NCBI RefSeq assembly: GCF_019226825.1
Contig: NZ_CP076643.1
Coordinates: 496,001 to 560,000 of the forward strand
Direction of reading: 5' to 3'
Source of the DNA: Vibrio ostreae
GTDB lineage: Bacteria; Pseudomonadota; Gammaproteobacteria; Enterobacterales; Vibrionaceae
Length of the DNA: 64,000 nt
A program made the position numbers and the translations under genes. Positions 52,966 through 62,312 of this stretch are shown here, in pieces. The notes under the pieces are model-generated. The model saw nothing but the letters and a program-made list of their open reading frames with translations, had not been told where the DNA came from and did not search any database. Positions within the stretch are counted from its first letter, which is position 1, and the number at the start of each line of letters is the position of its first letter.

Positions 52966-52988
52966 TAGTGTATAACGCGAGTGCTCTG
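52951..52988 (+). terminator. Hairpin over the GntR stop codon
   Basis: CAGAGCACTCG (52951-52961) and CGAGTGCTCTG (52978-52988) form a perfect 11-bp stem; the stop codon lies in the loop. It separates gntR from convergent pdxY. Confidence 0.65.
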
Positions 52989-53006
52989 TTGGATGGTCGT
53001 TATTGG

Positions 53007-53864
53007 TTAGGCAATCTTGTCGGTAGCAAAGCTGTGGCTTGGATTGACGATCTCATCCTGGCCCAGCACGGTCATCAGTTCCCACTCGCCATGCGCCTTG
53101 GTCACTTCCATTACGCCGTAAACGGCATTGTTGGTATGCGCGAAGGCTTCAAGTGGAGAGCGGCCTTTGACCAGACACGCGGTAAAGATGCCGCTGATCA
53201 AATCGCCCACGCCGACCGGAGCTTTGTCAAACGGCAGTTCCGGGCGCTGAATCAGATAACAGCCTTCTTTTGTTGCCAGGATTGAACTGAACATCTCATC
53301 GGAAATTGAGTGCAAATGTTTGACCAGCACAATTTTAGGGCCGAGCTCAAGCGCCTTATTACAGGCGGCGATCGCATCGTTCAGTGAGTGAATGTCCATA
53401 CCGGTAAAGGCGGTCAGTTCAAACTGATTTGGCACAATCACATCAGCGATAGGCATCAGGTTCTGAATTAACTGTTCGGCCACACCGTCTGACACAATAC
53501 AGCCTTTTTTTGGATCGCCCATGACCGGGTCACACACATACAGCGCGGACTCATTTTGCTGCCTAATTTGTTTGACTGCGTCTGCAACGGCCAGGCATTG
53601 CTCGGCGCTGCCCTGGTAGCCGGAAATAACCGCCTGACACTCAGCAAGCTGGCCGATGTTGTTCAGACCTTGGATCAGAGTGGTAATATCATTGGAATCA
53701 AAACTCTTCCCGGTAAAGCCTTGCGGGTACTGGGTGTGGTTGGAAAACTGAACCGTGTGAATCGGCCACACTTCTAATCCCATACGTTGAATCGGGAAGA
53801 CGGCAGAACTGTTGCCGGCATGACCAAATACCACATGACTCTGGATGGATAAGATTCCTTTCAT
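53007..53864 (-). CDS. pdxY: Pyridoxal kinase PdxY
   Basis: A 285-residue ribokinase-family enzyme. It starts [46 protein letters not shown] and has [34 protein letters not shown] and [15 protein letters not shown], the last with the catalytic Asp. This is the PdxY pattern. It phosphorylates pyridoxal to PLP. Single gene between gntR and the MFS gene. Confidence 0.95.
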   Translation of the reverse strand: MKGILSIQSHVVFGHAGNSSAVFPIQRMGLEVWPIHTVQFSNHTQYPQGFTGKSFDSNDITTLIQGLNNIGQLAECQAVISGYQGSAEQCLAVADAVKQIRQQNESALYVCDPVMGDPKKGCIVSDGVAEQLIQNLMPIADVIVPNQFELTAFTGMDIHSLNDAIAACNKALELGPKIVLVKHLHSISDEMFSSILATKEGCYLIQRPELPFDKAPVGVGDLISGIFTACLVKGRSPLEAFAHTNNAVYGVMEVTKAHGEWELMTVLGQDEIVNPSHSFATDKIA

Positions 53865-54284
53865 GACTCTCTCTGTTAAATAACGCTATTGACGCAACCT
53901 GAAGCGGGTGCAGTGATTTATGGCACCTAAACATACCCTCAAACGCAGTAGTGTCAAACGCTATCTGCATGCTCACGCTATATTGTCTGGTGAACGCCGG
54001 CTTTCTCGCTCCGATTGAGCTAAATTGTGGGTAAGGAGTGAGCAAGGTCGGGGAAAATACGTGGAACGACTCAAAGCAACCGTTTGCGCTAAGTTTAGTG
54101 CTACGATTGAGGCTAAATGAATATATTTGGCTGGTTCTATTATTTACTTGAAATAAATTCATAACCTTTATGAGTAAACTTACCTTGCTCACTGGCGCAC
54201 AGCAAGTGAATATGCAGACTTTCGGCCGTATTTATGTCTCAGGTTGTATATCAGCCTTGTTTTGCTTTTTTGAGGATAGCCGCC
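53865..54284. other. Intergenic region with no supported gene
   Basis: About 420 bases between divergent pdxY and the MFS gene. It should hold both promoters. No repeat or RNA structure stood out. Confidence 0.5.
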
Positions 54285-55667
54285 ATGACCCAGTTAGCCG
54301 TGGATCCACGCACTCGCATTGACGAGTCACCGATGACCTGGATGCAGGTTGTGATTGTCACCATCACGGTATTGTTCAGTGCTGTGGATGGCTTCGATGT
54401 ACTGGCAATTAGTGTGTCCGGCTCTGGCATTATGGCGGAGTTTGGCCTCGTTCGCTCAGGGCTTGGCGCCGTGCTGTCGATGGAACTGCTGGGGATGGCG
54501 CTGGGTTCTATTGTGCTCGGTGGCGTGGCGGATAAAATCGGCCGTCGAAAAATGGTACTGGGTTGTTTGGCGGTGATGACCAGCGGCATGTGGTTAGTGG
54601 CTCACGTTGAGAGTATCGAAATGCTGTGCGCCTGGCGGGTTTACACTGGTCTCGGCATAGGCGGGCTGCTTTCAACCACTAATGCGGTGGTGGCAGAATT
54701 TTCCAATAAGAAGCAGCGCGGTTTGTGTATTTCTCTGATGGTGATTGGTTATCCGCTGGGCGGTATCATCTGTGGTCTGATCGGCAGTGTGGTGCTTGAA
54801 CCGGGTGCGGTGAACTGGCGTGATATGTTTTTAGCCGGCGCGGTGATTTCAGTCGTGATGATCCCGTTCAGCGCTCTGCTACTGCCAGAGTCGGTCGAAT
54901 GGCTGTGCCGCGTTCAGCCTCAGCAAGCATTGGCACGTGTCAATCAGGCGCTGATAAAAATTGGTCATGCGCCGGTACAAGCGCTGGCATGCAAACCGGC
55001 GGCAGAGCACAAAACGTCGATCCTGGATATTTTTTCGCGAAAGTTGCTGGTCGCGACACTGCTGATGACGCTGGCCTACCTGTTTCAGATGATCACTTTC
55101 TACTACGTCCTGAAATGGACGCCGACCATAGTGGTGCAGATGGGGATTGGCGCAGCATCCGCCGCTGGTGTACTGTTCTGGGTCAATGTCGGTGGTGTGC
55201 TGGGCGGATTGCTGTTTGGTCTGCTTAGTCAAAAAATCGGCCTTAAACCACTGACCATGGCGATTCTGGTCCTGACGTCAGGTGCGGTGACCTTATTTGG
55301 CCGCGCGGAGCCGCAGCTCGCGCAGCTCAGTATATTAGCAGCGCTGGCGGGCTTTTTTGCCAACGCGGGGGTGTCGGGCATTTACACTCTGGTGGCGTAT
55401 GTCTTTCCGACTCATGTTCGCGCGACCGGTACCGGCTTTGTAATTGGTGTTGGCCGTGCGGGCGCTATTATCGCGCCGTGGCTGGCGGGTATTCTGATGC
55501 AGCAAGGGCTGGATGATGGTAGCGGCTTAACAGAAGTATTGTCCTATGTGGCCTTGCTGATGGGGCTCTGTTCGTTGCTCGCTGCAGCAGCGCTGTTGTT
55601 TCTTCCATATCACCAGCGGGCAGACAGCGCCCGGCAAAGTCAGGCGGAACTGGTTGAAACCGTCTGA
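54285..55667 (+). CDS. MFS transporter, aromatic-acid:H+ symporter (AAHS) type
   Basis: A 460-residue, 12-segment permease. AAHS features are VVIVTITVLFSAVDGFDVLAISVSGSGIMAEFGL with the DGFD acidic motif and GSIVLGGVADKIGRRKMVLGCL (motif A). YTGLGIGGLLSTTNAVVAEFSNKKQRGLCISLMVIGYPLGG and PTHVRATGTGFVIGVGRAGAIIAPWLAG complete the pattern. It probably imports an aromatic acid for the VanA/VanB-like enzymes 2-3 kb away; the link is by position and family. The start at 54285 (MTQLAVD) is chosen over 54234. Confidence 0.88.
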   Translation: MTQLAVDPRTRIDESPMTWMQVVIVTITVLFSAVDGFDVLAISVSGSGIMAEFGLVRSGLGAVLSMELLGMALGSIVLGGVADKIGRRKMVLGCLAVMTSGMWLVAHVESIEMLCAWRVYTGLGIGGLLSTTNAVVAEFSNKKQRGLCISLMVIGYPLGGIICGLIGSVVLEPGAVNWRDMFLAGAVISVVMIPFSALLLPESVEWLCRVQPQQALARVNQALIKIGHAPVQALACKPAAEHKTSILDIFSRKLLVATLLMTLAYLFQMITFYYVLKWTPTIVVQMGIGAASAAGVLFWVNVGGVLGGLLFGLLSQKIGLKPLTMAILVLTSGAVTLFGRAEPQLAQLSILAALAGFFANAGVSGIYTLVAYVFPTHVRATGTGFVIGVGRAGAIIAPWLAGILMQQGLDDGSGLTEVLSYVALLMGLCSLLAAAALLFLPYHQRADSARQSQAELVETV

Positions 55668-55678
55668 TTCAATATGAG

Positions 55679-55704
55679 CAAAGCCTCATTAAAGGGAGGC
55701 TTTG
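55679..55704 (+). terminator. Terminator after the AAHS permease gene
   Basis: CAAAGCCTC and GAGGCTTTG form a perfect 9-bp stem (55679-55687, 55696-55704), 11 bases after the stop. Confidence 0.7.
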
Positions 55705-55747
55705 TGGTTTGCAGGTGGTGGTTGTTTGCATGTGTTAGTTGGTTGCC

Positions 55748-55798
55748 GAAGCTAATTGTCTGCAGAAGTTAATTGTCTGCAGAAGTTAATCGGCTGCG
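55748..55798. repeat. Three-copy 17-bp tandem repeat
   Basis: GAAGCTAATTGTCTGCA (55748-55764), GAAGTTAATTGTCTGCA (55765-55781) and a degenerate third copy (55782-55798), just after the protease stop on the minus strand. Confidence 0.85.
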
Positions 55799-55802
55799 AC
55801 GG

Positions 55803-57518
55803 CTATGGGAATGAGACACATCGTTCGGTCTCGCTCCAACTGGTGGCGCTGCTGGCGATGTTCGTGACACAGAAACTGAATGTGATGCTGCCTTTTGCTG
55901 AGTATTGTGATGTAAACACGGCATTACCGGCACTGTCAGTCACCTGTGTGACGGATGTGTGGCTGTCGACGTCAAAATCGCCTTGCACCACCGCGCCGTT
56001 GACCGGATGACCCAGATTATCTCTGACGGTGACAGTAACCCGCCCCTGTTTGCTGCCTTTGCCAGCATTGACGGTTTCTGCCAGGATGGCAGTGACAGAG
56101 TGGGTTTCGGCGATGATCGGAGCTGAGCCGTAGTTTAATGCAGCCAGCAAGTTGACCCGGCCATAGATTGACCAGGCATGAAAGTTTTGACCGAGCGCTC
56201 CAATCGGATCGGCACTGCCTTCAATTGCGGCGCGAATCTGCGCGTTAGTTAACTGCGGATACTGAGCGGCCATCACTGCGGCAACACCTGCCACGTGGGG
56301 TGCGGCCATCGAGGTGCCGGATTTATAATCGTAACAGTCACTCGGGTCATCAGCAGGTTGACCACAAGCACCACCCGGAACAGTAGATAAGATAGCGGTT
56401 CCCGGTGCCAGAACCGATACCCAGTGACCAAAAGTGGAGTAGGCGGCCAGATTGTCATGATAGTCCGTTGCGCCAACAGCGATCACTTCATCATAGCCGG
56501 CAGGATAATAGACCTCTGATGAATAAGCATTACCTGCGGCACCAATGATCACCAGCCCTTGGTCCCAGGCATATTTAATCGCCGTGCCCAAGGTTGACGA
56601 TACTTCCGTCCCGGCCAGGCTGATATTGATGACTCTGTACAACCCGGAGTCAGCAACATAAGTCAGTGCGCTCGCGACATCCGCATCCTCGCACTGGCTG
56701 ATGATAATACCAAGCCACGCTAAGCTGATGTCTTCCCAACATACTTTCATCGCACCAATTTTTGCTTGCGGTGCAACGCCAGCGATGCCGATGCCATTGT
56801 TTGTGGTTGCAGCAATAATACCAGCGACATGAGTACCGTGGCCGAGAACGTCTTCCGGGCCGGAACCATGAGAGGTAACGAAGTTGATTTCTTCAATACA
56901 CTTACCGGCTAAATCAAGGTGAGCACAGGTGACACCACTGTCAATTACCGCCACCGCGACCTCAGCCTGGTTGTTTGCTGCGGCCCAGCCCTCCGGTGCG
57001 TTAATGTCTGCATCAGGTGTGGCCTGATAAGCAGGAACAATTAAATTTCCTAACGCATCTGCTACGGCGCCAAACGCCTGACCTGTGTTGTGAAGGCCAT
57101 ACTGTTGATCAAAGTTGTTGCTGATTCCCAAGCCGGGCTCGCTACCTTCGTTGGTGGCGGGGAAATAGAGCGGCCGAACATAGTTAGGTTCTGCGTAGAC
57201 AACATTGGGATTGTTGCTGTACAGCGCAATGGCAGCGGAGACCGATCCTTTGGGGACTTGCACCACATCAACGCCAATGGATTCAATGCGTTTTCTCACG
57301 TTGCCCTGAGCTTGAGTATGGGCTGAACGTCTCTCATCCGCTGCCGAGCCGGGCTTAAACTTTACCAGTACAGTGTCTTCAGAGGCTCTGGTCTGCAATG
57401 CCTGAGCTCGGGTCTGCAATGCCTGAAATGGTTGGGCGGCTTGAATACACATAGGTAGCATAGCCAAGGTCAGTGCCATCCAGAGTGAACGGGGGAGTCT
57501 GAAAGCGCGAGAAACCAT
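55803..57518 (-). CDS. Subtilisin-like S8 serine protease with C-terminal Ig-like domain
   Basis: A 571-residue secreted protease. After a signal peptide, residues about 45-115 form an I9-type propeptide (DTVLVKFKPGSAADERRSAH...VVYAEPNYV). The catalytic triad is Asp193 (VAVIDSGVTCAHLD), His227 (LGHGTHVAGI) and Ser403 (GTSMAAPHVAGVAAVMA). Residues about 475-571 are a Big-1-like Ig domain (VTVTVRDNLGHPVNGAVVQGDFDVDSHTSVTQVTDSAGNAVFTSQYSAKGSITFSFCVTNI). An in-frame 21-bp duplication doubles QALQTRA just after the signal peptide. Likely exported by a T2SS. Confidence 0.93.
   Translation of the reverse strand: MVSRAFRLPRSLWMALTLAMLPMCIQAAQPFQALQTRAQALQTRASEDTVLVKFKPGSAADERRSAHTQAQGNVRKRIESIGVDVVQVPKGSVSAAIALYSNNPNVVYAEPNYVRPLYFPATNEGSEPGLGISNNFDQQYGLHNTGQAFGAVADALGNLIVPAYQATPDADINAPEGWAAANNQAEVAVAVIDSGVTCAHLDLAGKCIEEINFVTSHGSGPEDVLGHGTHVAGIIAATTNNGIGIAGVAPQAKIGAMKVCWEDISLAWLGIIISQCEDADVASALTYVADSGLYRVINISLAGTEVSSTLGTAIKYAWDQGLVIIGAAGNAYSSEVYYPAGYDEVIAVGATDYHDNLAAYSTFGHWVSVLAPGTAILSTVPGGACGQPADDPSDCYDYKSGTSMAAPHVAGVAAVMAAQYPQLTNAQIRAAIEGSADPIGALGQNFHAWSIYGRVNLLAALNYGSAPIIAETHSVTAILAETVNAGKGSKQGRVTVTVRDNLGHPVNGAVVQGDFDVDSHTSVTQVTDSAGNAVFTSQYSAKGSITFSFCVTNIASSATSWSETERCVSFP
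57385..57426. repeat. In-frame 21-bp tandem duplication in the protease gene
   Basis: Two copies of a 21-base unit (57385-57405 and 57406-57426), 20 of 21 identical. They encode a doubled QALQTRA at the start of the propeptide. Confidence 0.9.
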
Positions 57519-57851
57519 AAGTCATCCTTAGCTTAATTTTTACAATTATGGCAATTGTCCAGCGTCATAGCGGGAAAAGACGCAAGTATTATTGGTTAAC
57601 TTTAGACACTGAAGATGGCTTATTCGAACCGATTTTAGCGCCGACAACTGCTGTTGTGGCGAAAGTTCCCCTAATTCAGATAATTAAGTAACAATTCTAT
57701 CATTAATTATTTTTTTATCCGGATTCTCGGTCACCGTTGCTGGACGGAATATGATTGGCACGTTCATCATGTTTGTGATTGACCGCAATATCATTTATCG
57801 AAAAATCAACTACATTGATGATTCTAATCGCCGTACTTATTTAGGATTTCA
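57519..57851. other. Intergenic region between divergent protease and EAL genes
   Basis: About 330 bases, AT-rich near the middle. It should hold both promoters. AGGA lies five bases before the EAL-gene GTG start. Nothing else specific seen. Confidence 0.5.
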
Positions 57852-59357
57852 GTGAACAAATTCGCATTTAAAGGACTGTTGTTTTCGTTGTTCATGGTCG
57901 CGATACTGTCTGTGGTGACTTTTATGGCGTATCAGGTTCAGCAGGAAAAGCAGCAAGAATTTGCGCAGGACATGCTGGAAAACTCGGAGCTGGTGACCTC
58001 GCAGGTGATTGCGGTGCTGGCAGAGGCCGATGCACTGGGCGGAGGGGGTTGCGAAGAAGAGAATCTTAATGTGCTCAGAAAGTTGGTACACAAAAACTCA
58101 GAAATCTATGACATGGGTTATATCAATGGTATTCAGGTTTCCTGCACGGCGAACTGGGGGACTTTTACACCCATAGAGATAGAGGCCAAAGAGGTATCCG
58201 CTTTTAAGGGTTATCGTTTCTATTCTGATGCGTCCAATCTGTTTGAGCTGGATGATAAATACAATATCACGATACTGAACAACGTTTTTACCGTCAGTCT
58301 GGCGACGCCTTATACACGTAAAGTGCGTCAGATGCCGGATTTTGAGTTTGATGTTACCTCGTCCAGAAATAATCACGTTTTCATTGCTTATTCTCCTCCT
58401 AATCTTGATGGTGAACAGTTCGGAATTGACTTAGATACCAACATCTGCAGCCAGAAATACAGTTACTGCGTGAATACCCATAATCCTAACGCAGGGCTGT
58501 TTTTCTACTCCGGCAAAGTGATTTTGGGCGTTACCGTGATTTGTGGGCTGTTTTGCTGGTTACTGACTTATTCATTCTGCGCGTTTTTGCAGAGGCGCAA
58601 TGCGATGGAAGTGCGCTTTCGTCAGGCGCTCAGGCAGCAGACACTTTATATGGAGTATCAGCCGATAGTTTCCGTTGCCGACAACCAAATCATCGCGGTG
58701 GAAAGTTTGGTGCGCTGGGAAGACAAGGTGTTCGGTAAAGTGTCTCCGGAGCTGTTTATCGGTATTGCGGAAAAGCTTGCCTTGTATCCGCGGCTGGCTT
58801 ACTTCACCGCCCAGAGAGCCATTATTGAAATGACGCCCGTATTAAAACAGCTGCCGTACTTTTCTGTTAGCATCAATATTGGCACATTTGAAATTCAGGA
58901 TACGAGATTTTTGCCATTTCTTAAGCACTTGGTCGATGAACAAGGCATCTTGCCCGAACAGCTTAAAATTGAAATTACCGAACGTATTGCTGTGCCACTT
59001 AAAGAACTGGCTGATTTTTCCGAACAGGCCCGGGCAATGGGTTTTATGGTTGTACTGGATGATTTTGGCACCGGCGTATCGAATCTGGTGTGGCTGACCG
59101 AAATCGACTTTGATTACATTAAAGTTGACCGGGTATTTGTTAATGCACTGAACTACGATCTGAAAAAGGACATGGTGTCACCGGTTATGGAATTGGTGAC
59201 CAGTCTGCAAAAAGAAGTGGTGTTTGAAGGCGTTGAAACTGAACGTGAATACCAGATGATACAAAAGCATTGCCCGACCGCATTTATCCAGGGCTGGTAT
59301 TTTTATAAATCGATGCCTTTTTATGAGCTGAATAAGTTGCTCAATCGTTATGGATAA
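57852..59357 (+). CDS. CSS-motif EAL-domain c-di-GMP phosphodiesterase
   Basis: A 501-residue inner-membrane protein with a GTG start. A first membrane segment (GLLFSLFMVAILSVVTFMA) and a second (VILGVTVICGLFCWLLTYSFCAF) enclose a periplasmic CSS-motif domain (GGGGCEEENLNVLRKLVHKNSEIYDMGYINGIQVSCTANWG). The cytoplasmic EAL domain (about 265-500) has YQPIVSVADNQIIAVESLVRW (ESL in place of EAL), SINIGTF, KIEITER, VVLDDFGTG, DYIKVDR and EGVETE, so it keeps the catalytic metal-binding acids. It should hydrolyse c-di-GMP, with activity possibly tuned by periplasmic disulfide state. Confidence 0.92.
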   Translation: MNKFAFKGLLFSLFMVAILSVVTFMAYQVQQEKQQEFAQDMLENSELVTSQVIAVLAEADALGGGGCEEENLNVLRKLVHKNSEIYDMGYINGIQVSCTANWGTFTPIEIEAKEVSAFKGYRFYSDASNLFELDDKYNITILNNVFTVSLATPYTRKVRQMPDFEFDVTSSRNNHVFIAYSPPNLDGEQFGIDLDTNICSQKYSYCVNTHNPNAGLFFYSGKVILGVTVICGLFCWLLTYSFCAFLQRRNAMEVRFRQALRQQTLYMEYQPIVSVADNQIIAVESLVRWEDKVFGKVSPELFIGIAEKLALYPRLAYFTAQRAIIEMTPVLKQLPYFSVSINIGTFEIQDTRFLPFLKHLVDEQGILPEQLKIEITERIAVPLKELADFSEQARAMGFMVVLDDFGTGVSNLVWLTEIDFDYIKVDRVFVNALNYDLKKDMVSPVMELVTSLQKEVVFEGVETEREYQMIQKHCPTAFIQGWYFYKSMPFYELNKLLNRYG

Positions 59358-59389
59358 CGCAGGAAGAATCATATTTGTCTTCCTGCGTT
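59356..59389. terminator. Terminator between convergent EAL and uxuB-like genes
   Basis: AACGCAGGAAGA (59356-59367) and TCTTCCTGCGTT (59378-59389) form a perfect 12-bp stem. The left arm overlaps the EAL stop. Confidence 0.8.
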
Positions 59390-59410
59390 GCCTTAATCGT
59401 ATTGCTACTG

Positions 59411-60883
59411 TTAGAACCGTTGAGGGCGTTCAGAATTCTGTGTCGCTTTAATTAACTCTGATACGGCGCGTTTTGCCCCTATCAATTCAACCCGTTGATA
59501 GGCTTGCGTCACAGCATCAACAAACTGGTATTCAGCTGGCAGCTCACTACCAAAGATTGCAGGTATGTCTAACAGAGTTCTTACTCTCGCGACCTCGTTG
59601 TTACAGCTGTGGAAACGGTTATAAAGTTCTTCAGCTTTAGGATCTCGCACATCAATTCGTTGTCCTTTTTCATCCACTCCGCCGACATATTTGATCCAGG
59701 CAGCGATAGCGAGTGCAAGATACGGATATTCAGATTGGTGTGTAATATGCCAGGATACAGATTCTAGCATTCGCTGTGGTAGCTTTTGGCTGCCATCCAT
59801 CGCAATTTGCCAGGTACGATGTTTGATGTTTGGATTGCTGTAACGTTCAATCAGGGATTGCGCGTAGGCTTGCAGATCAACCTGTTGACCTATAGACAGT
59901 GTTGGTGCTTGTTCTGCCATCATCAGATTGTAGGCTGCCTGTTTAAATTCACTATCTTGCATACAGTCTGAGATATGCTCATAGCCTGCCAGATATCCCA
60001 GGTAAGCAAGAAATGAATGCGAGCCGTTGAGCATGCGCAGTTTCATCTCTTCGTAGGGAAGGACATCATTAACCAGTTCAACCCCGACTTTTTCCCACTC
60101 CGGGCGGCCAGCTGCAAAGTTGTCTTCTATTACCCATTGTCTGAAGGGTTCACAAATAATACCGCATGGTTCATGTTCTCCCACCAGGCTATCGATTTCC
60201 GCTTGTGCTTCTTCACTAAGCGCAGGAACGATTCGGTCCACCATGGTCGACGGGAAGGCAATGTGGTCTTGGATCCAGAGTGCGAGTTGAGGATCAACGA
60301 TTTGGGCAAAGTCGACTATCGCATTTTGAGTTTTACGGCCGTTCTCCGGCATGTTATCGCACGACATCACACTAATCGGAGTCAGGTTACGCTCCATACG
60401 TCGTTTTAAACCCTGAACGATGCAACCAATAGCGGACTTTGGCTTATTAAAATTGTCCAGGTCAATTTTAATAAATGGGTTGTTTGTATCGAGACGTTCA
60501 CTATGCAGATCAATGCCATAGCCTTTTTCGGTGATAGTGATTGAGACTATGCATGTCTCTGGCGCAGCAATCTTTTCGATGATTTTCTCGTGGCCATCGA
60601 GTTTCAGATGTAAAGACTCACATACTGAACCGACAGTCTTGATACTAGGACCGTTGACCCCCTTCTCAACTACAGTAAATATATGATTTTGTTGCCTTAA
60701 ATTCTCTATTAGCTTGTCTCCACCCAATAAACTGATTTCACAGTACCCCCAGTCGGATTGACTGATTTGTGCCAGCTCATCTGCAAAGAGAGCCTGGTGC
60801 GCACGGTGGAAAGCGCCAAATCCAATGTGGACGATTTTGGGCTTTAACTGACTTCTTGAATATAGGTTATGGAATACAGGCAT
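59411..60883 (-). CDS. UxuB-like fructuronate reductase / mannitol dehydrogenase family
   Basis: A 490-residue NAD-dependent long-chain dehydrogenase. The N-terminal nucleotide fold (IVHIGFGAFHRAHQALFADEL) precedes SCDNMPENGRKTQNAIVDFA and FPSTMVDRIVPALSEE. The C-terminal catalytic domain has MKLRMLNGSHSFLAYLGYLAGYEHISDCM with the active-site Lys and Asn. It interconverts D-fructuronate and D-mannonate in the hexuronate pathway, consistent with a ManD-type dehydratase gene divergent to it. The start is taken as MPVFHN at 60883. Confidence 0.9.
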   Translation of the reverse strand: MPVFHNLYSRSQLKPKIVHIGFGAFHRAHQALFADELAQISQSDWGYCEISLLGGDKLIENLRQQNHIFTVVEKGVNGPSIKTVGSVCESLHLKLDGHEKIIEKIAAPETCIVSITITEKGYGIDLHSERLDTNNPFIKIDLDNFNKPKSAIGCIVQGLKRRMERNLTPISVMSCDNMPENGRKTQNAIVDFAQIVDPQLALWIQDHIAFPSTMVDRIVPALSEEAQAEIDSLVGEHEPCGIICEPFRQWVIEDNFAAGRPEWEKVGVELVNDVLPYEEMKLRMLNGSHSFLAYLGYLAGYEHISDCMQDSEFKQAAYNLMMAEQAPTLSIGQQVDLQAYAQSLIERYSNPNIKHRTWQIAMDGSQKLPQRMLESVSWHITHQSEYPYLALAIAAWIKYVGGVDEKGQRIDVRDPKAEELYNRFHSCNNEVARVRTLLDIPAIFGSELPAEYQFVDAVTQAYQRVELIGAKRAVSELIKATQNSERPQRF

Positions 60884-60945
60884 AACGGTTCTCTGATACG
60901 TTGTTGGGAAAGTCACTCTATTTTGACCTGAGAACCTTAAAAAAG

Positions 60946-61011
60946 TGTGATCCAATTTGTAAAAATTGTACAGACCAATTTTGTTAAATTGGAATTACAG
61001 CTTGGATCACA
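60946..61011. promoter_or_regulatory. Nested operator candidates between uxuB-like and manD-like genes
   Basis: TGTGATCCAA (60946-60955) and TTGGATCACA (61002-61011) are a perfect inverted pair, 56 bp centre to centre. Between them, CCAATTT and AAATTGG (60975-60992) form a second pair, and AATTGT-N4-ACCAATT overlaps it. FCD-GntR regulators of hexuronate genes recognise ATTGGT/ACCAAT-type sites, so the GntR gene at 62313 is the probable binder. Confidence 0.6.
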
Positions 61012-61082
61012 AAATAAACCAAGATTTATCGCTTTAATAACATCTGTTGATAGAAACTCATGTTGATGGCCAGGAGAATGAA

Positions 61083-62292
61083 ATGAAAATTACCAATGCC
61101 AAGGTGATTGTCTGTAGCCCAGGAAGAAACTTTGTCACGTTGAAGATTGAAACGGACGAGGGCATCTATGGATTGGGAGATGCAACGGTAAACGGCAGAG
61201 AGTTGGTGGTAGCGAAGTATCTCGAAGAGTATGTCATTCCTTCTTTGATTGGTCGCGACGCCGGGCGTATTGAAGATATCTGGCAATTTTTCTACCGCGG
61301 TTATTACTGGAAGAAAGGTGTGATCGACATGTCAGCACTAGCCGCAGTCGATATGGCGCTATGGGATATCAAAGCGAAAGCGGCTGGCATGCCACTTTAC
61401 CAGTTACTCGGTGGCAAAAGCCGGGAGTACATCAATGTTTATACCCATGTTAATGGTGAAACCGTTGACGATGTTTTAGAGGGATTTGCTGCTGCGCTGG
61501 AGAAAGGCTACAAGTTCATCCGCATTCAATGTGGTGTGCCTGGTTTGGCGAAAACCTACGGAGTGTCTAAGAAGGGGGGAGGCATACGAACCTGCTAATG
61601 CCAGCCTGCCGGAAGAGCAGGTTTGGGACACCACCAAATATTTCAATAGTGTTGAAACCGTATTCAAAGCGGTACGTGAAAAATTTGGTTATGGCGTGGA
61701 ATTGCTGACTGACGTCCATCATCGTCTGACGCCAATCGAAGCTGCCCGATTGGGCAAAATGCTTGAACCCTACCGTCTGTTCTGGATGGAAGACGCGACG
61801 CCGATTGATAACCAGGAAGCATTCAAACTGATTCGTCAGCATACCACCACTAAGTTGGCGGTAGGCGAAGTGACCAGTTCAATTTTTGATGTCAAAGATT
61901 TGATCACTAACCAGCTGGTCGATTATATCCGCACCACTATCGTTCATGGTGGCGGGATTACCCACGTCAGACAAATAGCCCAACTGGCCTCTTTGTACCA
62001 GATTAAAACGGGTTTTCACGGTGCGACCGATTTGTCTCCGATCACCATGGGATGTGCGTTGCACTTAGGCACTGCAATCAATAACTTTGGTATTCAGGAA
62101 CATATGGCACATTGCGATGTGACCGAATCTGTCTTTACTCATGCTTACCAGTTTGATCACGGTACATTCCAGCCTGGAGAAGTTCCGGGGCATGGCGTAG
62201 ACATCAATGAAGCACTTGCCGCAAAATACCCATACAAGAGAGCGAGTTTGCCTGTAAACCGCTTGGAGGATGGCACACTTCATCCATGGTAA
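61083..62292 (+). pseudogene. D-mannonate dehydratase (ManD/RspA-like), one-base frameshift
   Basis: Two frames make one enolase-superfamily protein. The first gives [79 protein letters not shown] to [12 protein letters not shown]. The second gives [16 protein letters not shown]...[34 protein letters not shown] (metal ligands) and [15 protein letters not shown]. The break is in six G at 61574-61579. Removing one G joins them and gives exactly 402 residues, as usual for ManD/RspA. It probably dehydrates D-mannonate to 2-keto-3-deoxygluconate. Intact in the organism is more likely than dead. Confidence 0.88.
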
Positions 62293-62312
62293 CCAAATGA
62301 GGCACAGTAACG

